This document shows, in pieces, positions 11,607 to 24,090 of a DNA stretch of 64,000 nt. Origin of the DNA: Doryteuthis pealeii (lineage: Eukaryota; Mollusca; Cephalopoda; Myopsida; Loliginidae); NCBI GenBank assembly GCA_023376005.1, contig CM042145.1, positions 92,387,915 to 92,451,914 of the forward strand, given 5' to 3'. How positions within the stretch are numbered: the stretch's first letter is position 1; each line of letters opens with the position of its first letter. Made by a program: the position numbers and the translations under genes. The notes beneath the pieces were generated by a model that was not told the origin of the DNA, did not search any database, and worked only from the letters and a program-made list of their open reading frames with translations.

Positions 11607-12951
11607 TTTTGATTGTAATAAACATTCCACTAGAAAATATTAAAGCCTGGTTATCTTTTGTTTAGAAGAAATTAACTTTTTTAAAAAAATATAAATAAAA
11701 ATAAAATTGGTAGATGAGTGTGCTTATATATGGAAGAATACTGCATAATGTTCAGTATTATCTGTGTTTTCAGCATGGTGTGAAGGTCTTGGACATGTAG
11801 ACAACCTCTAATACTTTTGTTACTGTTGCTTCACGTTTCAGACATTGTTGGGGTCTCCCTTATCCTAAGTGAATCATCAGCTCCCTTAGTTAAAACATGG
11901 CGGCTGCGGACAGGATCGAGTGAGGACACGTGGAACCAAATTCGTTTTTCCGATGCTGGATCGCCCACAAGACATCGCTGCTCAGTACCTCAGCTCGTTC
12001 CAACAGAATCGAATCACCATGTCCAACATTGTTCAGAACTTGACAAGGATGCACTGATGAACTTGGTGTAAAACACTCTTGGCGACAGACTTGCAACTCT
12101 CAAACTGGGCACGGTCACTTCAATCTCAACCCATACTCGCCTGTTGTCCCTTTATCTCAAGGATACTTTCGGCAAAAAGTCAAGAGCACCATCAGTTTCT
12201 ACAGAATGACAAGCCACAGTTCCGCAAATTTTCGTGTGGACTGGGGGATCTTACTAGAAACATTTACTGGAATTGCTAAAATGAACACATTCTCATCTGT
12301 ATAATTGCTGCTGTGAGTCTGTTCAAACTAGTATTGTCAATACTGTGCCACAGTTCCTTGACATGACAGAAGATGAACTCCTTTGAGACAATTGAATCAC
12401 TGGTGTACAAGGAGTTTCAAATCCCTCCGTCCATCGGCTTGCATTGCGTTCTATCCAACAGCATGAACATGAATCAATTCAGGTGATATGAAATACGCCT
12501 GCGTGCACCGCTGTTATTGAATGTGCGTATTGTTGTTCCCATTGCAATCCCACGATTTATCCGAGGACAATATCAAGGAACAATTTGTCAACGGGACTAT
12601 TTCAATGAGTCCCTACAAACAGATATCCTTGCCAAGGACCACCCAACTATCCAGCCTCGACTCTGTGATCAACCATGCCAAGGTATTTGAGTCCGGCAAT
12701 TCGCGATCAAGCCAAGCTCCACAACCTCACGCGAAGTTCATGCTGCCCCGTCTGTCAGGGTACAGAAATCAACAGCGAAAACGTGTTTTTCCCGAGCAAA
12801 AACAATCTGGGCAGACGCCTCCAAATGCAGCGTCTCACCCAGTTTTCACCGAGCTCAGCAGTCAAACTATATCCTTGTTCGTTGCTGGGGTGTGGTAGCC
12901 TGCACATTCATCATTTGCCAGGAAGACCGATGTGCCTGCATGGGACAAACC

Positions 12952-12993
12952 TGCAGCAGCTGTAAGCGTCAAAACCACTTTTCCTCTGTCTGC
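12952..12993 (+). other. gag CCHC zinc-knuckle motif
   Basis: CSSCKRQNHFSSVC fits C-X2-C-X4-H-X4-C exactly, the nucleic-acid-binding knuckle of retrotransposon gag proteins. Confidence 0.8.
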
Positions 12994-13169
12994 CGAGCAG
13001 GATTCAAAGTAGCCCACCGGGGTCGAACTCCATTGCGCATGTCCAATACGATAACGATAGGGGACTGGCCTCCGCTCAGCAAACAACGTTGAAATATGAA
13101 GAGATTCCAGCTACTGTTTCATCAGCGGACAGTCAGTGTCACGCAATGGTAACTGTGATAAACATTTTC

Positions 13170-13187
13170 CCCGACAGCGGGGCCTCA
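13170..13187 (+). other. Retroelement protease active-site motif
   Basis: PDSGAS lies between the zinc knuckle and the RT, where the pepsin-like aspartic protease of Ty3/Gypsy elements sits. Confidence 0.65.
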
Positions 13188-13884
13188 ATAATGCATCGCG
13201 CACACAGTAAAACACCTGGAGCTCTTTGGTATGGATGGGGTCTCTGTTACGCCCATTCCACAGGAGGAAGTTGCTGTGTGGAGGCGCTCCTCTCTTCCAT
13301 GTCATGGCTGGATCCCCTTTTCGTTTCAAATGTCATAGTGACACTCAACTACACAGCCCGTGTACATTTGTGAAGTTAACAGACTGTACCTTAGTAGAAC
13401 AGGTTGCATTGAGACAAACATTCTGCCACGGACATTTCCATACCCAATGACAGTTCACAATTCAGAATCCATTGCTACTGTTGATTACGCCAGAGAGGAT
13501 CCTCCTCCAAAAACCTAGCAAAATAACCATTTGAGGGCCATCCCTGACAACATCCCGGAGTTGACATCATCGTACATCAAAGAGGCACTTCCGTTCAACC
13601 ACTTTTTAATAACTCTGGGAATTTCCCAGCTATGAACACGGAACCGGCAAAAATACACCCTTATGCAAATGCCACACCGTGATGTACGGCACACTCCAAT
13701 CCCAGTACCACATCATTGGAAGGCTGCAGTCAAGCAGAGTCTTGACATGGATGTGTCAAGAGGCATTATCACACCCAGTCCCCATTGGGCACCCAGTCAC
13801 GGTGGTGTGCGCCTATGGTTGTGACCACCAAGAAGGATGGTAGCCCACGTAGGACTGTGGATTTGCAGCATCTCAATCCTCAGT

Positions 13885-13984
13885 NNNNNNNNNNNNNNNN
13901 NNNNNNNNNNNNNNNNNNNNNNNNNNNNNNNNNNNNNNNNNNNNNNNNNNNNNNNNNNNNNNNNNNNNNNNNNNNNNNNNNNNN
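13885..13984. other. Assembly gap, 100 N
   Basis: Exactly 100 N, a conventional placeholder for unknown length. The left side is retrotransposon, the right side a TG microsatellite. Confidence 1.
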
Positions 13985-15050
13985 GTGTCGTGTATATTTA
14001 TATATGTGTGTTATGTGTGCGTGTATATATATGTGTGTGTGTATAATATATATGTGTGTGTGTGTATATATATATATGTGGTGTGTATATATGTGTATGT
14101 GTGCGTGTATGTTATACATATGTGTATGTGTGCGTGTATGTTATATATGTGTGTATGGTGTGCGTGTATGTATATATGTGTGTATGTGTGCGTGTATGTA
14201 TGTATATATATGTTATGTGTGCGTGTATGTATGTATATTGTGTGTATGTATGTGTGCGTGTATGTATGTATATATGTGTGTATGTATGTGTGCGTGTATG
14301 TATGTGTATGTATGTATGTCGTGCGTGTGTGTGTATGTATGTTGCGTGTGTGTGTATGTATGTGCGTGTGTGTGTATGTATGTGCGTGTCTATGTGTGTA
14401 TGTATGTGTGTGCGTGTCTATGTATGTATGTATGTATGTGTGTGCGTGTCTATGTGTGTATGTATGTGTGTGCGTGTCTATGTGTGTATGTATGTGTGTG
14501 CGTGTCTATGTATGTATGTGTGTGTGTGCGTGTCTATGTATGTGTGTGTGTGCGTGTCTATGTATGTATGTGTGTGTGTGCGTGTCTATGTATGTATGTG
14601 TGTGTGTGCGTGTCTATGTATGTATGTATGTATGTGTGTGTGTGCGTGTCTATGTATGTGTGTGCGTGTCTTGTATGTATGTATGTATGTGTGTGCGTGT
14701 CTATGTATGTATGTATGTATGTGTGTGCGTGTCTATGCATTGTATGTATGTGTGTTGTGCGTGTCTATGTATGTATGTGTGTGCGTGTCTATGTATGTAT
14801 GTATGTGTGTGCGTGTCTATGCATTGTATGTATGTGTGTGCGTGTCTATGCATTGTATGTATGTGTGTGTGTGCGTGTCTATGTATGTGTGTGTGTGCGT
14901 GTCTATGCATTGTATGTATGTATGTGTGTGCGTGTCTATGCATGTATGTTATGTATGTGTGTGCGTGTCTATGCATTGTATGTATGTGTGTGCGTGTACT
15001 AAATATACATATATATGAATGTGTCTGTATATGTGTATATATCTATTAGT
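13985..15050. repeat. TG/TATG compound microsatellite (palindrome left arm)
   Basis: Reverse-complement version of the arrays at 8815-9730 and 20250-21465, cut by the N gap. Confidence 0.95.
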
Positions 15051-16092
15051 GTGTATGTATTTTGATAACATTTTGTATTTTGTATTTCTATATTTAACCT
15101 GTCTTTCATATAAAATCCTGAATTCGTTTACATGTCAGAGTAAATAATATAATACATTCTATGTAGTATTCTAAATAAAGTACAAGCCAGCCTTGTTCTT
15201 TGTCACCATGCAGTTAATTTCTCTACCAACATCAGGATATCATCTGATATTGACTGCCAAAGACTTGATTCCTTTTCCTTTTGAATGTTTTGCTTTTTGG
15301 ACTCTATTGTTCTTTTGTCACATCTCCTGAGACTCCTGACATGCTACCACGTCTCCTGTCGATGGGTGTGTGTGTGTGTGTGTGTGTAGATTATCAAATG
15401 TTCTGCACTGTTCAACTTAAATTCTGATCAGTAATTACAGTTTTTAACCTCTTGGCCAATAACTAAGAAGACTTATTGGATGTTTAAAGTCACTCCCTCT
15501 AACAGGAGTGGACTGTTTAAGTGTGTTTTTTTTTTTTTTTTTGTAAGTGGGACAATGATCAATTGGTGGATTTGGAATACAATTAACTGTTGAAATGTTT
15601 TGGGTTTTCTTTTCTAAAAATAAAATAAATTCCACTTGAAAGAAAATAGTTTGCATTCAATAGAATAGTTAATTCTGTAAAAAAAAAAAATCAAATTTAG
15701 TCAGATTTTTTTTTTTTGGGGGGGGGGGGGGGGGCGAAGCACATGGTGCAAAATTGTTCAAAGTGTAGATAATTCAATATTCTACAATGAAATTAATTCC
15801 AAATCTGTTTGCTGTCTCTGTTCGTTATATAATAAGTTCAATACGCTGTTGGTGCAGTTTAGAATACTCTGAATTTAAGATGCTTTGCTGAGGCAACTAG
15901 TCAATTAGAAGGAAAACTAAATCCAACCAGCTGTACTCTCCTTTAAAATTGACTTTGGCATATATAATCATAATCCTTCCCCACCCAACTACTCTCCCTA
16001 CAGCTATGGGTAAATAGTAGGGCAGACTGGGCTTTTTAACCTTGGTTAGATAAGCAGTCTAGGAGAATGAAAACTCTGCATTATATATTATA

Positions 16093-16134
<42 letters not shown>

Positions 16135-16822
16135 ATATAATCCACTTTCCCACCCTCAACTAACCTAACCTCTCCTGTTGACCCTCACTTGCTGACGGTA
16201 TTTGGCCATAACCACATACTAACAAACAGGTTTGATTTTGATTTTGTGGTCATCTAACCACCCCCCTTTTATTACTCCCATTTGCTACTTCCTCTACACA
16301 AATCTCTCTCCAGAAATGGCTACTCCCCTCCCCTATCAGGTATTTCTCACCATTCATTGTTTCTACCTACCTCCTCAACTCTGATTCATTTCTTATCTTC
16401 CAAAGATGTCTCCTATAACCAATCAAATCTTTCCCTCACCACAAAACTTACCCACCTACCTACTTCCCCTTCTATAAACACTTGTATGATCCGAATAATT
16501 CAATAAAGTAGAAGAAGCTGAGTTCAAACTCCAGCGAAATATACTACACATTTTTGTCTGAGTTTTGTTCTTTCATTCCTTTTTTTTACCTCATTCTGTC
16601 GGATTCATTACACACCCCTTTTCCTTATATATATAATGTGTGTGTGCCGCAAACTAGCATGTACCAAAATATTGCACTCACTTTTTTACTCAGCCTAGTA
16701 AAACAACCATTGTTTTCTATTATTACTATCTTTTTGTCATTAGAAAAAACAAAACAACAAAAACCGTTACCAATTAGTGGATGTGTCATTAATTTTATTT
16801 TTTTTTAAAATTTTATTTTCAG

Positions 16823-17207
16823 GGCACTGTACAACTAATAAACTCAGATTTAAACTCCGGAGATATACCAAAAATCATGAGACTATTGCATCCTTGTTCA
16901 AGAAAATTGTTGATCGACATCCAGAAAAGATTGCATTTCGTATTGAGGACAAAATTTGGACTTTCCGGCAGGTGGATGAGCATGCAAATTCTGTTGCTCA
17001 TTACTTCCAAAAGGCTGGCTACCAGCCTGGAGATACAATCGCGCTTTTTATGGAAAGCCGTCCCGAATATGTTTGCATTGGTTAGGCCTCTCCAAAATCG
17101 GAGTCATTGCTGCTCTTATCAATTTCAATCTTCGAGACAAGCCACTCTGCATTGTATTGCCTGCTGCAAACCCAAGGCGTTTATTTTTGGTAGTGAATTA
17201 ACAGAGG
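16823..17207 (+). CDS. Duplicate of the SLC27A-type exon, frame broken
   Basis: Reverse-oriented copy of the exon at 6615-7003, with a TTTTCAG acceptor before 16823 and GTAAGT at 17208. It is 385 nt against 389. The frame is good through the segment ending RPEYVCI, then is lost because bases are missing around 17080 (tgcattggttagg) and again downstream, although nucleotide identity stays very high. The losses look like consensus errors rather than gene decay. It should not be counted as a second gene without read support. Confidence 0.75.
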
Positions 17208-17496
17208 GTAAGTTTTTTTTCTTTGTTTTTGTTTTTTCTGAATTCACAACTCTGCAACCAGGCTCTACATCCTTTGCATGCCAGACTTTAGAAATGACAT
17301 GATGCTTCAAATTAGGATACAGTGGTAGTTCTTACTGAGACACATATGGTAGAACTTTTTCTAGTGATTATTTTTTGTTTTTTAATTATTCTTTTTTTTT
17401 TTTTTTTTTTTTTTTCTCGAATTAAAAAAAAAGAAAATTGAAATGATTACAAAAAAAAAATTTTCATTTTTTTTATTTTTAACTGATATGTACATA

Positions 17497-17768
17497 GGGT
17501 AGGTTGATTTTTCACTTTTTTTAAAATATCAAATTGTCCATCTATGCGAATCTACTAAAATACACTAAAAATCCTTGTTTTCTAAGGCTAAATTTTGCGA
17601 AAACAAGGATTTTTAGAGCATTTTAGTAGACAATCTTTGATGCTATTCTCAAAACAATAGTGCAAGTAAAAGATCTAATTTTTCTGTTATCAGTATTCAG
17701 TATACTAACACACAACTTTCGTATAGATGAACAATTTGATATTTTAAAAAGTGAAAATCAACCTACCC
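17497..17768. mobile_element. TA-flanked MITE at the palindrome axis
   Basis: Inverted copy of the element at 6041-6314, with TA at 17495-17496 and 17769-17770. Both outer flanks carry the same sequence in opposite orientation (gatatgtaca / tgtacatatc), whereas the 6041 copy has different flanks. Confidence 0.85.
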
Positions 17769-18056
17769 TATTGTACATATCAGTTAAAAATAAAAATAAA
17801 ATTGAAAATTTTTTTTTTGTAATCATTTCAATTTTTCTTTTTTTTTAATTCGAGAAAAAAAAAAAAAAAAAAAAAGGAATAATTAAAAAACAAAAAATAA
17901 TCACTAGAAAAATTCTACCATATGTGTCTTCAGTAGAACTACCACTGTATCCTAATTGAAGCATCATGTCATTTCTAAAGTCTGGCATGCAAAGGATGTA
18001 GAGCCTGGTTGCAGAGTTGAATTCAGAAAAACAAAAACAAAAGAAAAAAAACTTAC

Positions 18057-18439
18057 CCTCTGTTATTCACTACCAAAATAAACGCCTTGGGTTTGGGCAG
18101 CAGCAATACAATGCAAGAGTGCTTGTCTCGAAGATTGAAATTGATAAGACAGCAATGACTCCGATTTTGGAGAGGCCTAACCAGATGCAAACATATTCGG
18201 GACGGCTTTCCATAAAAGCGCGATTGTATCTCCAGGCTGGTAGCCAGCCTTTTGAAGTAATGAGCAACAGAATTTGCATGCTCATCCACCTGCCGGAAAG
18301 TCCAAATTTTGTCCTCAATACGAAATGCAATCTTTTCTGGATGTCGATCAACAATTTTCTTGAACAGGATGCAATAGTCTCATGATTTTTGGTATATCTC
18401 CGGAGTTTAAATCTGAGTTTTATTAGGTTGTACAGTGCC
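18057..18439 (-). CDS. Third copy of the SLC27A-type exon, frame broken
   Basis: Same orientation as 6615-7003, with acceptor CAG before 18439 and donor GTAAG after 18057 on the minus strand. Length is 383 nt, so at least six single-base losses relative to the intact copy break the frame (for example within the loop region before LLHC and around the YFQKAGY segment). The surrounding intron sequence is the same. Confidence 0.75.
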
Positions 18440-19130
18440 CTGAAATAAATTTTAAAAAAATAAAGATTAATGACACATCCACTAATTGGTAACGGTTTTT
18501 GTTTTTTTTGTTTTTTCTAATGACAAAAAGATAGTAATAATAGAAAACAATGGTTGTTTTACTAGCTGAGTAAAAAGTGAGTGCAATATTTTGGTACATG
18601 CTAGTTTGCGACACACACATTATATATATAAGGAAAAGGGGGGTTGTAATGAATCCGACAGAATGAGGTAAAAAAGGAATGAAAAGAACAAAACTCAGAC
18701 AAAAATGTGTAGTATATTTCGCTGGAGTTTGAACTCAGCTTCTTCTACTTTATTGAATTATTCGGATCATACAAGTGTTTTATAGAAGGGGGAAGTAGGT
18801 AGGTGGGTAAGTTTTGTGGTGAGGGAAAGATTTGATTGGTTATAGGAGACATCTTTGGGGAAGATAAGAAATGAATCAGAGTTGAGGGAGGTAGGTAGAA
18901 ACAATGAATGGTGAGAAAATACCTGATAGGGGAGGGGAGTAGCCATTTCTTGGAGAGAGATTTGTGTAGAGGAAGTAGCAAATGGAGTAATAAAAGGGGG
19001 GTGGTTAGATGACCACAAAATCAAAATCAAACCTGTTTGTTAGTATGTGGTTATGGCCAAATACGTCAGCAAGTGAGGGTCAACAGGAGAGGTTAGGTTA
19101 GTTGAGGGTGGGAAAGTGGATATATATATA

Positions 19131-19161
<31 letters not shown>

Positions 19162-20249
19162 AATATATAATATATAATGCAGAGTTTTCATTCTCCTAGA
19201 CTGCTTATCTAACCAAGGTTAAAAAGCCCAGTCTGCCCTACTATTTACCCATAGCTGTAGGGAGAGTAGTTGGGTGGGGAAGGAGTTATGATTATATATG
19301 CCAAAGTCAATTTTAAAGGAGAGTACAGCTGGTTTGGATTTAGTTTTCCTTCTAATTGACTAGTTGCCTCAGCAAAGCATCTTAAATTCAGAGTATTCTA
19401 AACTGCACCAACAGCGTATTGAACTTATTATATAACGAACAGAGACAGCAAACAGATTTGGAATTAATTTCATTGTAGATATATTGAATTATCTACACTT
19501 TGAACAATTTTGCACCATGTGCTTCGCCCCCCCCCCCCCCCAAAAAAAAATTCTGACTAAATTTGATTTTTTTTTTTTACAGAATTAACTATTCTATTGA
19601 ATGCAAACTATTTCTTTCAAGTGGAATTTATTTTATTTTTAGAAAGAAAACCCAAAACATTTCAACAGTTAATTGTATTCCAAATCCACCAATTGATCAT
19701 TGTCCCACTTACAAAAAAAAAAAAAAAAACACACTTAAACAGTCCACTCCTGTTAGAGGGAGTGACTTTAAACATCCAATAAGTCTTCTTAGTTATTGGC
19801 CAAGAGGTTAAAAACTGTAATTACTGATCAGAATTTAAGTTGAACAGTGCAGAACATTTGATAATCTACACACACACACACACACACACCCATCGACAGG
19901 AGACGTGGTAGCATGTCAGGAGTCTCAGGAGATGTGACAAAAGAACAATAGAGTCCAAAAAGCAAAACATTCAAAAGGAAAAGGAATCAAGTCTTTGGCC
20001 AGTCAATATCAGATGATATCCTGATGTTGGTAGAGAAATTAACTGCATGGTGACAAAGAACAAGGCTGGCTTGTACTTTATTTAGAATACTACATAGAAT
20101 GTATTATATTATTTACTCTGACATGTAAACGAATTCAGGATTTTATATGAAAGACAGGTTAAATATAGAAATACAAAATACAAAATGTTATCAAAATACA
20201 TACACACTAATAGATATATACACATATACAGACACATTCATATATATGT

Positions 20250-21465
20250 ATATTTAGTACACGCACACACATACATACAATGCATAGACACGCACACACA
20301 TACATACATACAATGCATAGACACGCACACACATACATACATACAATGCATAGACACGCACACACACACATACATAGACACGCACACACACACATACATA
20401 CAATGCATAGACACGCACACACATACATACAATGCATAGACACGCACACACATACATACATACATAACACGCACACACATACATACATAGACACGCACAC
20501 ACACACATACATACAATGCATAGACACGCACACACATACATACATACATACATAGACACGCACACACATACATACATACATACATAGACACGCACACACA
20601 TACATAGACACGCACACACACACATACATACATACATACATAGACACGCACACACACACATACATACATAGACACGCACACACACACATACATATAGACA
20701 CGCACACACACACATACATAGACACGCACACACATACATACATACATAGACACGCACACACATACATACACACATAGACACACACACATACATACACACA
20801 TAGACACGCACACACATACATACACATACATAGACACGCACACACATACATACACACATAGACACGCACATACATACACACACACGCACATACATACACA
20901 CACACGCACATACATACACACACACGCACGCACATACATACATACACATACATACACGCACACATACATACACACATATATACATACATACACGCACACA
21001 TACATACACACATATATACATACATACACGCACACATACACATATATATACATACATACACGCACACATACACACATATATACACATACATACACGCACA
21101 CATACACACATATATACATACACGCACACTACCACACATACACATACATACACGCACACATACATATATACACACATATATATATATACACACACACATA
21201 TATATATATACACACACATATATATATACACGCACACATACACACACATATATATATATACACGCACACATACACACATATATAATATACACGCACACAT
21301 ACACACATATATATATATACATACACGCACACATACACACATATATATATACATACACACATATATATATATACATGCACACATACACACATATATATAT
21401 ACACGCACACATATATATATATACACGCACACATACACACACATATATATATATATATACACAGT
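20250..21465. repeat. CA/ACAT/TA compound microsatellite, long copy
   Basis: Same array as 8815-9730 but about 300 bp longer. It includes more than ten units with gacacgcacacac alternating with catacatac. Confidence 0.95.
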
Positions 21466-21844
21466 ATGCACATACATATATTTAGTACAGAAACACATAC
21501 AAAATCTGGCAGAATGATCTCCTAGATTTGAAATTATTGCCACACGATACTAAGTAGCTGTGAGTGGGTTAAGTATGTCTTTGAGCTATTCAATTGCCAT
21601 TATGACATGGAATGGTGAACACTGTGCATTTGTCATTAAAACTTACAAAAGTCAATCCCAATACATTTTGAACTAAATATTTTTGACAAAACACAGAATT
21701 ATGCAAGTGCAGTACTCTCGTCCATACTCACCAAACTTAGTGAAATAAAAAATGTAAATAAATATACCCCTTATGCATATTTATACAATTCTATTTTTTT
21801 TATTACAGGTGTTGCAACTTCAATCGATTTTTGATTGGTCGATT

Positions 21845-22275
21845 TTATCAGCATGTAAATCCATCAAGGGTTATTTCATATCTAAAAGTTAGGGAATCGC
21901 ATTCATATTTAGATTTTTTGGGTAGTTATTTCTTAGATTTTTTTTTTTTTTTTTTTTGCATACAGTTCAACTGAATATGAATAATTTTTAAATAGATCTA
22001 TTTGACCCATAAATGGGAATCATTTTTTTGTGTGGTTGTTTAAGAGATTTTATTTTGCAAATGATCCTATCAAATACAAATAATTTTTAAACAGATTTAT
22101 TTAACTTAATAGGTACTACCACTGTGATTCAGAGTGGACCTGGGAGTAAAAGTAATGAAGATGTACTCCACACTCCCCAGAGCTCCAGAACTGGAACCTC
22201 ACCATTAGATGCAGTTTAGTGTTATACCCAGGACACTCTTTTTTTGAGATGGTCTTACCCCTCTGCAGCGTATTC
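21845..22275 (+). repeat. RepA-related copy (duplicate of 10115-10560)
   Basis: Same blocks as the first copy with fewer apparent indel errors. Confidence 0.65.
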
Positions 22276-22400
22276 TTAGCCCTACTGACAGGCTGATTTA
22301 TTTTTGATTACAAAGTTTCCATCTGCACATTTTGGTAATAATTAACACCTAAAAAGATCTGTTTTGATCATATAATGTTACACTAGAAATAAAATCCTGA

Positions 22401-22650
22401 GGGCCGCCCGGTTTAGCTCAGTCGGTAGAGCGTTCGACTAGGAATCACAAGGTTCCTGGTTCAATACCGGCCCTCGCCAACTCAGTGTATGAGTAGCACA
22501 AGAATCTGTGCAGTAAAGTGAGGAGCTGATGGTAGATGTAGTGCTCCACCCCAGACCCTAAAAATAATATCCTTGGTCTAGTGCAAAAGAAAAGGGGATA
22601 GACTCCCTCACTGTATGGCTCATACTGACATTAGGCTGCCCCGATGTTGA
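22401..22650 (+). repeat. SINE-1, best tRNA-derived copy
   Basis: The tRNA-like head has a clear box A (TTAGCTCAGTCGGTAGAG, 22413-22430) and box B (GGTTCAATACC, 22458-22468), the internal RNA polymerase III promoter. The body runs through gccaactcag, gtaaagtgaggagctgatgg and ggggatagactccctcac. Nine copies in the window on both strands show it is a dispersed SINE, not a tRNA gene. The head resembles Lys/Ala-type tRNAs. Confidence 0.88.
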
Positions 22651-23005
22651 CGATCTTTGGTTTAGAAGAATAACTTTTTATAAAAAAAAATTGTTAGGGT
22701 ATGTACTTATCTATGGACGATACTATGATATTTAATAATATCTATTTTGATATTTATAGTGAAACATTATACAATGATTTTATCATTTCTAGTGAAACAT
22801 TATAAAAAAATTGTTGGGAGGGGTGTATTTATTTATTTATGGGTGATACTATAATATTCAGTAATATTCATTTGTATAATGTTCCACTAGAAATAATAAA
22901 ATCCTGGTATCTTTGGTTAGGAAGAAAATTAACTTTTTATAAGAGAATGTAAGGGGGGGGGTACTTATTTATGGACAATCTTCTGATATTCAATAATGGC
23001 TATTT

Positions 23006-23312
23006 TGGTTTGGTTTGGTTTTACGGCATATAAACCTCAGTGGGTCATTTAATGCCAACAAAGTTTTGAAATAAATCAATTCTTAATGGATAATACAATT
23101 TTGTTTATAAATACATTTTTCTATTTAACCCATAGATGGGACCCTAACAGGTACTACCACTCCGGGTCAGAGTGGACCAGGGAGCAATGGTGATGAAGGG
23201 GTGCTCCACATTCCTCAAACCTCCAAAACTGGAACCTCACCATCAGATAGAGTTTTACGTCATTCCCAGGACATGTAGACCCTCAGCCACTGCCTTCTAG
23301 CACCCATATGAT
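23006..23312 (+). repeat. RepA end copy (duplicate of 11297-11606)
   Basis: Nested in a tandem unit as in the first copy. Confidence 0.75.
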
Positions 23313-23497
23313 GGATATTTTGATTGTATAACATTCCACTAGAAATAATTAAAGCTAGGTATCTTTTGTTTAGAAGAAAATTAACTTTTTACAAAAATAA
23401 ATAAAAATAAAATTGGTATGAGTGTGCTTATATATGGGAGATACTGCATAATGTTCAGTATTATCTGTGTTTTCAGATGGTGTGAAGGTCTTGGACC

Positions 23498-23895
23498 ATA
23501 TCCCATGTTGATAAAAAAGGATTAACTGTACTAGTTCTTTACCTCCAAAACTAAACAAAACAAAAAAAACATAACCACCAAGATATTTTATCAGATTGTG
23601 TAAACAAAATGAGAGATGCATATCAATATGACAAACAACTTTCAAACAATCCAAAGTCATAGTGTCACAAATTTTGACCCCCCCACAAAAAAAAAAAAAA
23701 AAAATTTATAGTGATATAATGAGAATTATTTTATTCCACCTGATGATCAAAAGGTGGAGGTGAAAGATAAACAGCATATAAATAAATAAAAAATAAATAA
23801 AAAAAAAAAAATAAATTAAAATAAATTTATAAAAATAAAAAAAATAAAAATAAAAATAGAAATAAAAGTATAAAAAATAAATCTATCTAAATGGC
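23498..23895. other. Unassigned AT-rich sequence with A-rich runs
   Basis: First sequence of contig 2 that is not part of the duplicated locus. Contains aaataaa-type runs at 23780-23880 and no gene. Confidence 0.5.
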
Positions 23896-23899
23896 AGTG

Positions 23900-24090
23900 A
23901 TGCTGATAGCTTTTTGATTTAGTGCATCCTGGGATGCACATATTTGCTTTGAAGGAGTCCCTAGGAAAATTTATGGGTCCCAACTAAAGCCGTCTAACTC
24001 CTACCTTGTAACTTATCCTGTGTAATTAATTTCTAAGAAACTATTGAAATGTATTTACAGTTAGCTTGAAATGGCAAGGGAAGAAAAAAG
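23900..24090 (-). mobile_element. Element C, truncated
   Basis: Starts ATGCTGATAG and follows element C in reverse until about 24090, where it is cut by RepA centre sequence. Confidence 0.6.

Larger units (their letters stand above)
10640..11794 (+). repeat. Array of a ~130-230-bp unit with nested SINE-1 and RepA
   Basis: A unit with blocks aatgttccactagaaataat, aaatcctgg, tctttggttaggaagaaaat and tacttatttatggacaat repeats four or five times. SINE-1 (10684-10945) splits one unit and a RepA end (11297-11606) splits another. The whole is repeated at 22360-23497. Outlying unit pieces are at 30275-30345, 40385-40425 and 40620-40690. Confidence 0.7.
11795..13884 (+). pseudogene. Decayed Ty3/Gypsy retrotransposon (gag, protease, RT start)
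   Basis: Three domains appear in retroviral order but in shifting frames. A CCHC zinc knuckle (C-X2-C-X4-H-X4-C) of a gag/nucleocapsid protein is at 12952-12993. An aspartic-protease active-site motif PDSGAS is at about 13170-13187. A reverse-transcriptase N-terminal region follows: VPHHWKAAVKQSLDMDVSRG from 13705, then, after a frameshift near 13795, WCAPMVVTTKKDGSPRR up to the N gap. The rest of RT, RNase H and integrase are missing because the contig ends. Frames are broken by stops and shifts throughout. LTRs were not identified. The region starts exactly where homology to the other locus copy (ending 23497) stops, so it is either an insertion present in one copy or a contig misjoin. Confidence 0.8.
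13985..21465. repeat. Giant palindrome: inverted duplication of the fatty-acid transporter locus
   Basis: The left arm 13985-17496 is the reverse complement of the right arm from 17769 to within the 20250-21465 array. Order on each side of the axis is poly-A/T, exon, TA run, SINE-2 fragment, C-run, CA run, giant CA/TG array. The spacer 17497-17768 is the TA-flanked MITE. The right arm continues to 23497 as a direct copy of 6315-11794. Copies differ mainly by one-base indels. Likely an assembly or read-foldback artefact, see findings. Confidence 0.9.

Noticed and set aside
13985..15049. Three overlapping frames of 320-405 residues
   Set aside because: TG/TATG array; the longest even reads through the N gap.
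22404..22475. Possible functional tRNA gene
   Set aside because: Box A and box B are good, but nine dispersed copies with a common non-tRNA body show it is the head of a SINE, and the acceptor stem does not close well.
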